The notes under the pieces: model-generated | What the model saw: only the letters and a program-made list of their open reading frames with translations | Told to the model about the DNA's origin: nothing | The model's database searches: none | In this document: positions 27,717-36,989 of the stretch, piece by piece | How the letters are laid out: the number at the start of each line of letters is the position of its first letter | Position numbering within the stretch: the stretch's first letter is position 1 | NCBI GenBank assembly: GCA_016704325.1 | Contig: JADJAG010000005.1 | Location: forward strand, 475,515 to 539,514 | Length of the DNA: 64,000 nucleotides | Direction of reading: 5' to 3' | Source of the DNA: Chitinophagaceae bacterium | Lineage (GTDB): Bacteria > Bacteroidota > Bacteroidia > Chitinophagales > UBA10324 | Made by a program: the position numbers and the translations under genes

Positions 27717-28799
27717 TTATTTAGGAGCCTTGGTATAGAGATAGATGGCAACAATGCCGAAAATAATATTGGGTATCCAAACACCAATCACCGGTGGCAA
27801 ATCACCATTGGTTGAAAATGTTTGCGAGAATTGCTGGAACAGCAGATAGGCAAAACTGATAGCGATGCCAATGCCAATGTGAAGCCCGATTCCGCCGCGT
27901 ACTTTCCTGGATGCAAGCGAAACACCGATGAGGGTAAGAATGAAAATCGCAAAAGGAAAGGAGGTACGTTTGTATTTTTCGACTTCATAGAAGGCAATGT
28001 TATCTGCTCCGCGTGAAGTAAGTTCGCTGATTACTTCGTTCAATTCACGGGCATTCATGGTGTACACTTCATTTAATTTTTTCTCAAAATCTTTTGGCAG
28101 AAACTTATAACTCATAAAAGTGTCTCTGCCTGTCACTAATGTCTCTTTCATTTCTTTATTTGTGCGCAGCATATAATTTTTCAACTGCCATTTTCCGGTT
28201 TTGCCATCCCAAACTATTTTTTCAGCACGCATTTTATAGATGAGGTTGCCATTATTGAATTGCTCATATGAAAATTTATAACCGGTACTGTCATCAAAGT
28301 TGAAACTTTCCAGGTAGATATACTGGTCTTTGGCGATTTGCATGTGAATATCACGTCCTGTATTTCTTGGGCGATATCCAACATATTCATCTTCGAAAGC
28401 GATGCGCACTTTGTTGGAATTGGGAATAAGCCAATGATTGGCATAAAGATTTAACCCAGCAACAATGGCAGCGGCAATCATATAAGGCAGCAACATCCTG
28501 TTAAAAGTGATTCCGGAATTTAACATGGCCACAATCTCAGACCGGTATGCCATTCGGGAAGTAAAAAATATCACTGCGACAAAAAGGAATAGCGGCGTAA
28601 AAAGGACAGCGAAATAGGGAATGAAATTGAAATAATAATCAAAGATAATTTCAGATAATGGTACTTTACCATCCAGAAAGTCTTCCAGTTTTTCAGTGGC
28701 ATCAAATACGATGGCAATGATGATAAAAAGGGTAAGCGTCAGAAAGAATGTTCCGAGAAACTTAGTAATAATATATCGATCAAGGATTTTTACTTTCAT
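27717..28799 (-). CDS. LptF/LptG-family permease
   Basis: A 360-aa inner-membrane permease of the LptF/LptG family, which with LptB extracts lipopolysaccharide from the inner membrane and passes it to LptC/LptA. Seen: N-terminal KILDRYIITKFLGTFFLTLTLFIII, transmembrane segments 1-3 within the first 110 residues, a periplasmic beta-jellyroll-like middle region, and three C-terminal helices after YKRTSFPFAIFILTLIGVSLASRKVRGG. Bacteroidota usually encode LptF and LptG as separate homologues; which one this is cannot be decided here. It is in the same orientation as tgt, 64 nt downstream. Confidence 0.9.
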   Translation of the reverse strand: MKVKILDRYIITKFLGTFFLTLTLFIIIAIVFDATEKLEDFLDGKVPLSEIIFDYYFNFIPYFAVLFTPLFLFVAVIFFTSRMAYRSEIVAMLNSGITFNRMLLPYMIAAAIVAGLNLYANHWLIPNSNKVRIAFEDEYVGYRPRNTGRDIHMQIAKDQYIYLESFNFDDSTGYKFSYEQFNNGNLIYKMRAEKIVWDGKTGKWQLKNYMLRTNKEMKETLVTGRDTFMSYKFLPKDFEKKLNEVYTMNARELNEVISELTSRGADNIAFYEVEKYKRTSFPFAIFILTLIGVSLASRKVRGGIGLHIGIGIAISFAYLLFQQFSQTFSTNGDLPPVIGVWIPNIIFGIVAIYLYTKAPK

Positions 28800-28863
28800 T
28801 GGGTGTTCTGCAACATTAACGCAAAATGGTCTGCGAAGCTATGGCATGTTTATTAAAGTATGT

Positions 28864-29991
28864 TCAACGACGTACCATGAGTTGTTTCACCATCCTGTTT
28901 TTCCATGCAACAAAATCTCCTGCTATAATCCGTTGTCTTGCCTCATTCACCAGCCAAAGATAAAAGCTTAGGTTATGGACGCTGGCTACCTGACAACCAA
29001 GAATTTCATTTTGCATCAACAGGTGGCGTAGAAAGGCTTTTGAATAACCTTTGCTGGCAAAGTTATCCAGGTCATCCAGTGGAGAAAAATCTTTTTCCCA
29101 TCGCTTATTCCTGATATTGATGATGCCTTCTGTGGTGAAGATCATTCCATTTCTTCCGTTACGCGTTGGTATCACGCAGTCAAACATATCAACTCCAAGT
29201 GCAATGCATTCGAGGATATTATCTGGCATTCCCACACCCATCAGGTAACGGGGTTTGCCGGCAGGTAGTATCTCACAAACTGAAGCGGCCATTTCATACA
29301 TCTGATCAGCCGGCTCTCCAACAGAAAGACCGCCGATGGCATTGCCCTCGCAATCTGCCGCAGCAATAACTTCTGCTGATTGTTTTCTTAAATCCAAAAA
29401 AGTACTCCCTTGTACAATTGGGAATAGCGCCTGCTTGTAACCATACAATGATTCGGTTTCCTGAAACCGGGCAATGCAACGGTTGAGCCACCGGTGCGTC
29501 AGTTCCATTGATTTTTTAGCTGCATCATGTTCACTGGGCCATGCAAGGCATTCATCAAAAGCCATTATAATATCGCCACCGATTATACGCTGTATGTCAA
29601 TCACCTTTTCAGGTGAAAACAAGTGTTTCGAACCGTCAATATGCGAATGAAAGTGAACACCCTTTTCCGTAATCTTCCTTCTGTCTGACAAAGAGAAAAC
29701 CTGGTAACCGCCACTATCGGTCAACAGCGGCCTGTCCCAGCCATTAAAGCCATGTAAACCTCCAGCTTCCTGCATTACTTCCATACCGGGCCTCAAGTAC
29801 AAATGATACGTGTTGCCAAGTATTATTTGTGCACCAATGCTATCCTTCAACTCCCGAAAATGCACCGCTTTAACACCACCGGTTGTGCCGATGGGCATAA
29901 AAACAGGAGTCTTGAAACTCCCATTTCCGGTCGTAATGGTTGTAGCCCGCGCGGAAGACTGACTGTCTATCGCATCAATCTGAAATTGCAT
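28864..29991 (-). CDS. tgt: tRNA-guanine transglycosylase
   Basis: Exchanges guanine-34 for preQ1 in tRNAs with a GUN anticodon, initiating queuosine formation. The 375-aa TIM-barrel protein has TPVFMPIGTTGGVKAV, GNTYHLYLRPG, LTDSGGYQVFSL, IMAFDECLAWP, GGLSVGEP and MFDCVIPTRNGRNG, all family landmarks. The C-terminal zinc motif CxCxxC of most bacterial enzymes is absent: the segment after DFSPLDD reads LDNFAS. As I recall, this is a feature of Bacteroidota enzymes rather than damage, since flanking residues are conserved. Start ATG at 29991. It probably forms a unit with the LptF/G gene. Confidence 0.94.
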   Translation of the reverse strand: MQFQIDAIDSQSSARATTITTGNGSFKTPVFMPIGTTGGVKAVHFRELKDSIGAQIILGNTYHLYLRPGMEVMQEAGGLHGFNGWDRPLLTDSGGYQVFSLSDRRKITEKGVHFHSHIDGSKHLFSPEKVIDIQRIIGGDIIMAFDECLAWPSEHDAAKKSMELTHRWLNRCIARFQETESLYGYKQALFPIVQGSTFLDLRKQSAEVIAAADCEGNAIGGLSVGEPADQMYEMAASVCEILPAGKPRYLMGVGMPDNILECIALGVDMFDCVIPTRNGRNGMIFTTEGIINIRNKRWEKDFSPLDDLDNFASKGYSKAFLRHLLMQNEILGCQVASVHNLSFYLWLVNEARQRIIAGDFVAWKNRMVKQLMVRR

Positions 29992-30027
29992 GTTTGTAGT
30001 TCGGCCGAAAAAGAACGTTGATTTATT

Positions 30028-30035
30028 TACTTTTG
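30028..30035 (+). promoter_or_regulatory. Candidate -7 element for the glycosyltransferase operon
   Basis: TACTTTTG matches TAnnTTTG and lies 20 nt before the TTG start at 30056, in the gap between divergent tgt and the glycosyltransferase. No clear -33 TTG is present. Confidence 0.45.
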
Positions 30036-30055
30036 CCGGCTCAAAATAACAGAAA

Positions 30056-31156
30056 TTGGAGGTACTCTTTATTCTATTTGTGGTGGCTGTATTGATACAG
30101 CTGCTTTACCTCGTCATTATTTTCCGTGAATTGGCAGTGTACAAAGCTCCTACGAAGGTGGAGAAAGTACCGGCAGTATCGGTGGTAATTTGCGCCAGAA
30201 ATGAATCTGCCAGACTGGAGCGAAACCTGCCATTGTTCCTGGAGCAGGATTATCCTGAATTTGAAGTGATACTGGTAAACGACAACTCAGAGGATGATTC
30301 GGAGCTGTTGCTGTTGAAGCTTGCTGCAAAGTATCCCCGGTTGGTGGTGCGTACCATCACACAGGAATCAAACATCATGAAAGGCAAGAAGTATCCACTC
30401 ACGGTTGGGATTCGAGCGGCCAAGCATGAGATAGTTTTACTTACAGATGCTGATTGTGCGCCGGTTGATAAGTGCTGGATCAGTAGTATGGCTTCGGTTT
30501 ATGATGAGCAGACGGAGATTGTTTTAGGCTATGCGCCTTACAGGAAATACGAAACATTGATTAATAAGTATATCAGGTATGAAACATTCATGAACGGGTT
30601 AAGCTATCTGTCTTTTGCCCTTGCGAAAATGCCCTATATGGGTGTGGGAAGAAACCTCTCCTACAGGAAGAAAGTGTTTTATAATAATAATGTTTTCCCC
30701 AAACATCCGCACCTGATTTCAGGTGATGATGACCTGCTGATCAACAAAGCAGCGAACGGCAGTAATACAAAGGTGCAGGTGAGCAGCAGTTCTTTAATCT
30801 ATTCAGAACCGAAAAAATCATGGGACGAATATTGGGGGCAAAAGCGAAGGCATGTAAGTACTGCTAAATATTATCGAAAAGGAAATTTGTTTTTGCTGGG
30901 ATTATATTCTGTGAGCCATCTTCTGTTTTATTGCTTCTTCATACTGGTCATGATGTATTCCCCGTACCAGCTTATTGCGGGGGTTTTTTTTAGTATCAGG
31001 ATGCTGACTCAGGCGTTCATTTTCCGTGCCTGCATGAAAAAGTTAGGTGAGTTGGATTTATTTTGGTACTTTCCTCTAATGGATTTTTTGTTTTTATTTT
31101 ACTACCTGAAGCTGTTTCCTGATGTGTTTCAAACAAAACCTGCATCATGGAAGTAA
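30056..31156 (+). CDS. Membrane glycosyltransferase family 2
   Basis: A 366-aa membrane-anchored glycosyltransferase; sugar unknown. An in-frame TAA lies 9 nt before 30056, so the only start giving the full N-terminal helix (EVLFILFVVAVLIQLLYLVIIF) is the TTG at 30056. Seen: GT2 core VVICARNESARLERNLPLFLEQDYPEFEVILVNDNSED, the metal site LLTDADCAP, and GDDDLLINKAA followed by KKSWDEYWGQKRRH, with two or three C-terminal membrane segments. It overlaps the sigma factor gene by 10 nt, so translation of the two is likely coupled. Confidence 0.88.
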   Translation: MEVLFILFVVAVLIQLLYLVIIFRELAVYKAPTKVEKVPAVSVVICARNESARLERNLPLFLEQDYPEFEVILVNDNSEDDSELLLLKLAAKYPRLVVRTITQESNIMKGKKYPLTVGIRAAKHEIVLLTDADCAPVDKCWISSMASVYDEQTEIVLGYAPYRKYETLINKYIRYETFMNGLSYLSFALAKMPYMGVGRNLSYRKKVFYNNNVFPKHPHLISGDDDLLINKAANGSNTKVQVSSSSLIYSEPKKSWDEYWGQKRRHVSTAKYYRKGNLFLLGLYSVSHLLFYCFFILVMMYSPYQLIAGVFFSIRMLTQAFIFRACMKKLGELDLFWYFPLMDFLFLFYYLKLFPDVFQTKPASWK

Positions 31157-31752
31157 ACCAGGGATTTTCACCACGGGCTAAGGAGGACATTGAGTTAGTG
31201 CAGCAAGCGCTCACCGGCGATCAGCGGGCCTATGCAAAATTAATGAACCGCTACAGGGATTCGATCTATTTTCTTTTGCTGAAGATGGTACATAATGAGG
31301 ATGATGCGAATGACCTTACCATAGAAGCGTTTGGTAAAGCTTTCAGCAACCTCCGCAAGTATACCCCTGACTTCGCATTTAGCACCTGGCTTTATAAGAT
31401 TGCGCTGAATAACTGCATAGATTTTATAAGGAAGAAAAAGGTGGAAACACTCTCCCTGTTTGAATTTTCAGATGGCGAGCAGGGCGAAGGAATGCGCATG
31501 GAAGTGCAAAGCAATTCACCAGATCCGGAAGAAATGTATATAAGGAAACAGCGGAATAAATTATTGCGTGAAGTAATTGACAAAATCAATCCGAAATACA
31601 GGCTGCTGATAGAACTGCGGTACTATGATGAAAAGTCATATGAAGAAATTGCTATTGAAACCAGTCTGCCATTGGGTACAGTAAAAGCGCAATTGTTCAG
31701 GGCCAAAGGCCTTTTGTACCAGATTTTATTGGATGGCAAGGAACATATGTAA
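31147..31752 (+). CDS. ECF-type RNA polymerase sigma factor
   Basis: A 201-aa sigma-70 family factor with sigma-2 and sigma-4 domains only. Seen: region 2 (YAKLMNRYRDSIYFLLLKMVHNEDDANDLTIEAFGKAF, then FSTWLYKIALNNCIDFIRKKK), an acidic linker, and region 4 (INPKYRLLIELRYYDEKSYEEIAIETSLPLGTVKAQLFRAK). It overlaps the glycosyltransferase and is followed 21 nt later by rsmG; no anti-sigma gene is adjacent. This resembles a widespread Bacteroidota ECF factor, the group including SigP, which controls T9SS genes in Porphyromonas; assignment to SigP is a guess. Confidence 0.9.
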   Translation: MEVNQGFSPRAKEDIELVQQALTGDQRAYAKLMNRYRDSIYFLLLKMVHNEDDANDLTIEAFGKAFSNLRKYTPDFAFSTWLYKIALNNCIDFIRKKKVETLSLFEFSDGEQGEGMRMEVQSNSPDPEEMYIRKQRNKLLREVIDKINPKYRLLIELRYYDEKSYEEIAIETSLPLGTVKAQLFRAKGLLYQILLDGKEHM

Positions 31753-31773
31753 CCGCAAGTCATCATAATGTAA

Positions 31774-32388
31774 GTGGAACTGTTACTTAAATATTTTCCT
31801 GAAATGAACCAATCGCAGCAGAAGCAATTTGCTGCGCTGCAAGATTGTTATAGGGAATGGAATGAAAAAATAAATGTGATTTCCCGGAAGGATATTGATC
31901 AGTTATACCTTCATCACGTATTGCATTCCCTGGCTATTGCTAAGTTTGTTTCGCTTACACCGGGGTCGAAAGTAATGGATGCCGGCACAGGCGGGGGCTT
32001 TCCCGGCATTCCTCTTGCTATACTTTTTCCTGATGTGCACTTTCATTTGGTTGACGCAACCGGGAAGAAAATTAAAGTTGTTCAGGCAATTGCCCAATCA
32101 GTAGGACTTAAGAATGTAACAGCACAGCATACCCGCGCTGAAACGTTGGAAGGTGCATATGATTTTATTGTCAGCAGGGCAGTAGCACCGTTACAAACAT
32201 TATATAACTGGACACGACACTTGCTTTCATTGAAACAAATAAATGATATACCAAATGGATGGTTGGTATTAAAAGGTGGGGACCTCAATATTGAAATACG
32301 GGATTTGAAAAAGAAATCACTGTTAACTCCGGTCAGTGACTATTTTGATGAACCATATTTCCAGGAAAAATACATTGTATATTTCTAA
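31774..32388 (+). CDS. rsmG: 16S rRNA (guanine-527-N7)-methyltransferase
   Basis: SAM-dependent methyltransferase acting on G527 in the 530 loop of 16S rRNA. The 204-aa protein has VMDAGTGGGFPGIPLAILFPDVHFHLVDATGKK (SAM site) and FIVSRAVAPLQTL. The start is the GTG at 31774, which gives the usual N-terminus (ELLLKYFPEMNQSQ); an ATG at 31804 would cut this off. It is the last gene of the glycosyltransferase-sigma-rsmG run. Its last 4 nt overlap the end of the convergent M1 peptidase gene. Confidence 0.94.
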   Translation: MELLLKYFPEMNQSQQKQFAALQDCYREWNEKINVISRKDIDQLYLHHVLHSLAIAKFVSLTPGSKVMDAGTGGGFPGIPLAILFPDVHFHLVDATGKKIKVVQAIAQSVGLKNVTAQHTRAETLEGAYDFIVSRAVAPLQTLYNWTRHLLSLKQINDIPNGWLVLKGGDLNIEIRDLKKKSLLTPVSDYFDEPYFQEKYIVYF

Positions 32389-35300
32389 AAGGTTCTTCCA
32401 ATGCCCACGACATACCTGAATGCAAAATACTGATCACTGGCTGCAGGTACCCTGTTTACAAACAGGGGAAGATCGACCCGCAAGGTAAATGGCTTAACCT
32501 TTTCTAATACGCCCCAGCGTTTTATGGTGAAAGCAAAACCAAATCCGGCATCAGCCCGCAATCTTCCTAAAGCGAATTCTTCTGCATTGGTTTCATAACT
32601 GATAAAACCGGCATCGGCAAAAAGATAGGTATCTACATGCAACCACGATTTTGAAATGCCTGGTTTGAAACGAATCAGGTTGTCAAAATCAAGTTCTGCA
32701 GAAAATGCCAGTCCCGATTTTCCGGAGTAAAGAGCATAAACCGAAGAATCATTTTTGTTCAGCTCTGATGCCTGGTAACCTGCGTATCCGCGAAGATTCA
32801 ATCCGCCACCTTGTTGAAAGTGATTAATATCTTCACCGTAACCCAGCCAATTTTCCGGAACAAATGCTTTGCTGCGCACAAATTTACTTTCCATCAGTTC
32901 TTCAGGGCTGGCACCGGCAAGGTACAATTCACTTTCAGGAGCAGGATCACCGGTTCCTATTCTTCCAATAAAGCGCGTATTGCAATCTAGTTTTCCCAGT
33001 TTGTTTTTGTTGATCACTGTTACTGTGAGATCTGAATAGCTATAGTCACTAAAAAGAGAAGATGACCGCAGGAGTGCATTTATTTTCCCGTTACCTTTTA
33101 GATACCGGTATTTATGTTCCAATCCTAAGGAAGCTTGTGTATTCATATTTCCAGCAAGCCATTGTTCAGGATAGAGCAGGTAGTTTAAGTCGAAGTTTTT
33201 TGAGCGGTACATTGATTTAACTCCCAAAGTGATTGCATTGTTGGCATTAGTCTGAATGGAAAAGTTCCCACTACCACCCCAAAGTCCATCGAGCAGTTTG
33301 GCTGATACCTCCAGCGTGGAGTTTCTTATGAAACGATGTGTATTGGTCTGGTAACTGAAGTTGAATGAAACCGGAACAATGGAATCAAAACCTGCTTCTT
33401 CAAGATCATACTTAGGAATTCCATTTTGCAACAGGGTTGTATTCATCCAAGCTGTCAGAGAGAATTTATGCTTCAGTTCAAAATAGTTGCCTTCGAGATG
33501 CAGGCCTGCTTTAATACCATCTACTGCATTGTACCAGATATCTGGTCGCCAGTACAATTGATATTGTTTCCAATCCGGAAGATTATTTACCTGTGAGTCA
33601 AAATACAGTCTTGCAGGAAACTTCTTATAGTTGTTCAGCATATAGATATCTGCAAGCCGGAAACCGGGATCTATAACCACCTCTTTGATGCCCGAAGTTA
33701 TGAACAGGCTGCACGAATACCGTTGTTTTAGCCGGTCCCAGCCATACCATTTTGGAAGCACCATCGCCGTTGTTTTTTTGGTAAACCAGGTATTGGGAAT
33801 ATGAAAATCATATTGATTTCCATCAACAGCTGTTACAGTAAAATCCAAAGGCATCTGGCTTCTGCCACGCCTGGTAAACTTGATTTGGAAGGAATCCACG
33901 CCACTTTTTTTTACCCGGCTAATAGCGTAGTCAATGGTCTTGGTGCTTTCCATCCACTGATCAAAAAACCAGTTAAGGTCAACATGAGTAAACTGAATGA
34001 TGGAATTTCTGAAATCTTCAGGATATGGGTGACAGAACTTCCATTGATTAAAATAATGTTTCATTGCCTGCTGAAAAAGGGAATCCCCTAATACATATTG
34101 CAGGTTCAGCAGCATGGTCGCTCCTTTATAATATACATGCCTGTAACCGCCGCCATGCCCGACGGCACTATTGAATGCATCTGAATGCTGATTGAAGGAT
34201 TCATCTGTTCCCTTTGCTGCATCTTGTAAATATCCTAAGACTACTTCCTGGTCCATGACCAGGCTCGGCCTGCTAAAGCGTGCTTCATACTTGTTTTGTA
34301 TAGGTGCCGTTAACACCGTGTCACCGGTAATATGCTTAAGCGCCCATGCCCCGGCAAATTGCGTAAACCCTTCATCAAGTACTGCCCGGTAGGTCTCATT
34401 GTTTCCAACCTGCGCAAAGAACCACATGTGGCCTACTTCATGGGCTATCACATCATAGTATCCCGGCGTAAATCCTCCATCCAGCGTAAGCATCGGATAT
34501 TCCATGCCATCCCTGGCATCGGCCACCACTATTTTGGGCCAGGCATAGGTTCCGAAATCGCTGGATAGTACTTCAATGCAACGAGCAGTAAATGCCGCAG
34601 CATCCTGCCAGCCGGCTGCATGAGACTCATGTGCAAGGCTCTGGCATAAAACTTTTCTCTGCTTTTGCAGGGTCTGATCCCATACAGTGGCATAGGCAAT
34701 GCCTATCCGATAAGCTGGATCTGCAGTCCATGCAAAATCATGCACATTTTCGGCATAGAAATGCCAGGTCTTTCGTTCTGCAGAATCGTAAGGTATGATG
34801 ATTGAAGCCGGCGACGACCATGGTTTGCCGGCAAAGTTGCGGAGTTCGAGTTTTTTCATCAGGGAATCGGGCAACACTTCTTCCGTATTTTGTAAGGTAC
34901 CGGTCGCGCCTACTATATAATTTGAAGAAAAATTCAGCTTTACATTATAGGTTCCGAAATTGCCATAGAACTCTTTGCCAAGATGTTGATCAGTATCCCA
35001 TCCAAACTTGCTGTCGTAGACACAAATGCGCGGATACCAGTGAACACCGTCATAGTGTGCTGATCCGGCCGAATTGAATTTTTTCATGCGGCGCCTTTGT
35101 GAACCATTGTCGAAATAGGTTTTGAAGCTTATTCGGAAAACCACTGAGTCGCCCGGCAGCAGTTGTTCAGGCAGGTAAGCCTTCATCAATGAATAATCTG
35201 ATTCCGTTACCAGTTTTTTAGTATCGATACTGATGCCGGTCACTACTTCCCCAAGCCTGGCAGCTTCGTATTTACCAAATGTTTGACTGATGTTATTTTC

Positions 35301-35651
35301 TTTGTTCAGCTTTTCAAGGTATCCACCCTTTACGAATGCCTGCTGGTAGAGATGAAAATAGACGAAAGTGAGTGTATCGGGTGAGTTGTTCCAATAAGTT
35401 AAGATTTCTCTTCCATCGATAATACCCGTTTGCTCATCTATTGTGGCATCGATCTGGTAGTAAACATCCTGTTGCCAGTATCCGGCATGGGGCATCCGGT
35501 TTTTCCAATACATAGGGTTCTCTTTGCTGCGGAAAGTATTGGGCGGATACTCAGGATTATATCCGGTTGATTGAGCAGACAACAAATGCGTATTACCCAC
35601 AAAAAATGTAATCATAAACAGGAAAAGATAAGCGTGACAGTGTTTGCTCAT
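32385..35651 (-). CDS. M1-family metallopeptidase fused to an outer-membrane beta-barrel-like domain
   Basis: A 1088-aa protein. Residues 1-27 are a signal peptide. Residues about 55-640 are an M1 aminopeptidase-type unit: GMEYPML at about 382, zinc motif HEVGH at 404-408 with the third ligand Glu427 in LDEGFTQF, and a C-terminal domain ending in a beta-sandwich. The remaining ~390 residues look like an outer-membrane barrel: alternating strands, GGGLNLRGYAGYQ resembling the LRGY motif of Omp85/D15 proteins, and the terminus YVVGIGRTF with a C-terminal Phe as in OMP beta-signals. I infer a surface-displayed peptidase. Substrate is unknown. The gene is alone on its strand. Confidence 0.88.
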   Translation of the reverse strand: MSKHCHAYLFLFMITFFVGNTHLLSAQSTGYNPEYPPNTFRSKENPMYWKNRMPHAGYWQQDVYYQIDATIDEQTGIIDGREILTYWNNSPDTLTFVYFHLYQQAFVKGGYLEKLNKENNISQTFGKYEAARLGEVVTGISIDTKKLVTESDYSLMKAYLPEQLLPGDSVVFRISFKTYFDNGSQRRRMKKFNSAGSAHYDGVHWYPRICVYDSKFGWDTDQHLGKEFYGNFGTYNVKLNFSSNYIVGATGTLQNTEEVLPDSLMKKLELRNFAGKPWSSPASIIIPYDSAERKTWHFYAENVHDFAWTADPAYRIGIAYATVWDQTLQKQRKVLCQSLAHESHAAGWQDAAAFTARCIEVLSSDFGTYAWPKIVVADARDGMEYPMLTLDGGFTPGYYDVIAHEVGHMWFFAQVGNNETYRAVLDEGFTQFAGAWALKHITGDTVLTAPIQNKYEARFSRPSLVMDQEVVLGYLQDAAKGTDESFNQHSDAFNSAVGHGGGYRHVYYKGATMLLNLQYVLGDSLFQQAMKHYFNQWKFCHPYPEDFRNSIIQFTHVDLNWFFDQWMESTKTIDYAISRVKKSGVDSFQIKFTRRGRSQMPLDFTVTAVDGNQYDFHIPNTWFTKKTTAMVLPKWYGWDRLKQRYSCSLFITSGIKEVVIDPGFRLADIYMLNNYKKFPARLYFDSQVNNLPDWKQYQLYWRPDIWYNAVDGIKAGLHLEGNYFELKHKFSLTAWMNTTLLQNGIPKYDLEEAGFDSIVPVSFNFSYQTNTHRFIRNSTLEVSAKLLDGLWGGSGNFSIQTNANNAITLGVKSMYRSKNFDLNYLLYPEQWLAGNMNTQASLGLEHKYRYLKGNGKINALLRSSSLFSDYSYSDLTVTVINKNKLGKLDCNTRFIGRIGTGDPAPESELYLAGASPEELMESKFVRSKAFVPENWLGYGEDINHFQQGGGLNLRGYAGYQASELNKNDSSVYALYSGKSGLAFSAELDFDNLIRFKPGISKSWLHVDTYLFADAGFISYETNAEEFALGRLRADAGFGFAFTIKRWGVLEKVKPFTLRVDLPLFVNRVPAASDQYFAFRYVVGIGRTF

Positions 35652-35852
35652 GATCTGGGAGGTCGTTTACTGATGCAGCAAAACCGGTGATCCGGACAGC
35701 GCATAAATACAATATAGATTCTATTTGTGCAGAAAAAAAACAATTCTAATTTAGTACCCTGAAATGTAGCGATGCCGGTATATTAAAGTAAAGTGTATTC
35801 ATCGGCAACAAATAAATTATATCCTTTAGACTTTCTATCCAGTTAATTATTT

Positions 35853-36950
35853 ATGCAATCAGACCATTTACTTTACAAGATTGCCCTAACGCTCATTCCC
35901 GGCATCGGAGATGTGCTGGCCAGAAACCTCGTGAGTTACTGCGGCAGCGTAGAAAGGATTTTTAAATCAAAGAAGAGTGAACTCTTACGAGTGCCGGGTA
36001 TTGATGCAGTACGAGCAGCTGCTGTACTTTCATTCCGCAGTTTTAAACAGGCTGAAGAGGAGATAGCTTTTATTGAGAAGAATAAAATCAATCCGCTTTT
36101 TTATCTTGATCAGGATTATCCTGCAAGACTAAAAAGTATTGCTGACAGCCCGATCCTGTTGTATTCGAAAGGGAATGTATTATTAAATGGTGGGAGGATG
36201 GTGGCCATAGTAGGCACCCGTCATGCAACTATCTATGGAAAGACGATCACTGAGACATTGATAGAAGATCTGAAAGCATACGATGTCACCATCATCAGTG
36301 GATTAGCATATGGTATTGATATCTGTGCACACCGTGCTGCTGTAGAAGCCGGCATTCCGACAATTGGTGTACTGGGACATGGTTTGAACAGACTCTATCC
36401 TGCACAGCACCGTTCTACCGCGGTTAAAATGCTTGAACAGGGAGGGTTGATCACAGAATTCAAAAGCACAGATCCCTTCGACCGCGAAAATTTTCCAAAA
36501 CGAAACCGAATCGTGGCAGGCTTATGCGATGCAACTATCGTGATTGAGTCTGCGGTAAAAGGTGGCGCACTGATTACTGCGGAAATTGCTAATTCTTATA
36601 ACAGGGATGTTTTTGCTGTTCCTGGAAAAGTAGGCGACATATACTCTGAGGGCTGTAACTACTTTATTAAAAGCAATAAAGCAAATCTGGTAGAATGCGC
36701 GAATGATATTGCGTATCTATCCGGTTGGATCGACAGGAGAACAAACCGAACCAGACAAAAAGAAATTTTTGTAGCCCTTGATGAACCCGAAAAGCAGTTG
36801 GTGGCAATGTTAAATACTTCACCAATGCATATTGATGAGATTGCACGAACCAGCAACCTGTTTGGAAGCAGGCTTGCCTCCATTTTGCTCGGACTTGAAT
36901 TTAAAGGAGTCATTATTGCGCTGCCTGGTAAATCTTATAAACTGGCTTGA
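35853..36950 (+). CDS. dprA: DNA-processing protein DprA
   Basis: Binds incoming single-stranded DNA and loads RecA during natural transformation. The 365-aa protein has an N-terminal helix-hairpin-helix-like region (LIPGIGDVLARNLV), the DprA Rossmann core (VAIVGTRHATIYGK, IISGLAYGIDICAHRAAVEAG, PKRNRIVAGLCDATIVIESAVKGGALITAEIA, VFAVPGKVGDIYSEGCNYFI) and a C-terminal winged-helix-like domain (MLNTSPMHIDEIARTSNLFGSRLASILLGLEFKGVI). Other competence genes are not in the window. The start is the ATG at 35853. Confidence 0.94.
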   Translation: MQSDHLLYKIALTLIPGIGDVLARNLVSYCGSVERIFKSKKSELLRVPGIDAVRAAAVLSFRSFKQAEEEIAFIEKNKINPLFYLDQDYPARLKSIADSPILLYSKGNVLLNGGRMVAIVGTRHATIYGKTITETLIEDLKAYDVTIISGLAYGIDICAHRAAVEAGIPTIGVLGHGLNRLYPAQHRSTAVKMLEQGGLITEFKSTDPFDRENFPKRNRIVAGLCDATIVIESAVKGGALITAEIANSYNRDVFAVPGKVGDIYSEGCNYFIKSNKANLVECANDIAYLSGWIDRRTNRTRQKEIFVALDEPEKQLVAMLNTSPMHIDEIARTSNLFGSRLASILLGLEFKGVIIALPGKSYKLA

Positions 36951-36989
36951 ATACGTCGGTAAATGGAGCAGGTAGCTTGTCTGCCAGAA

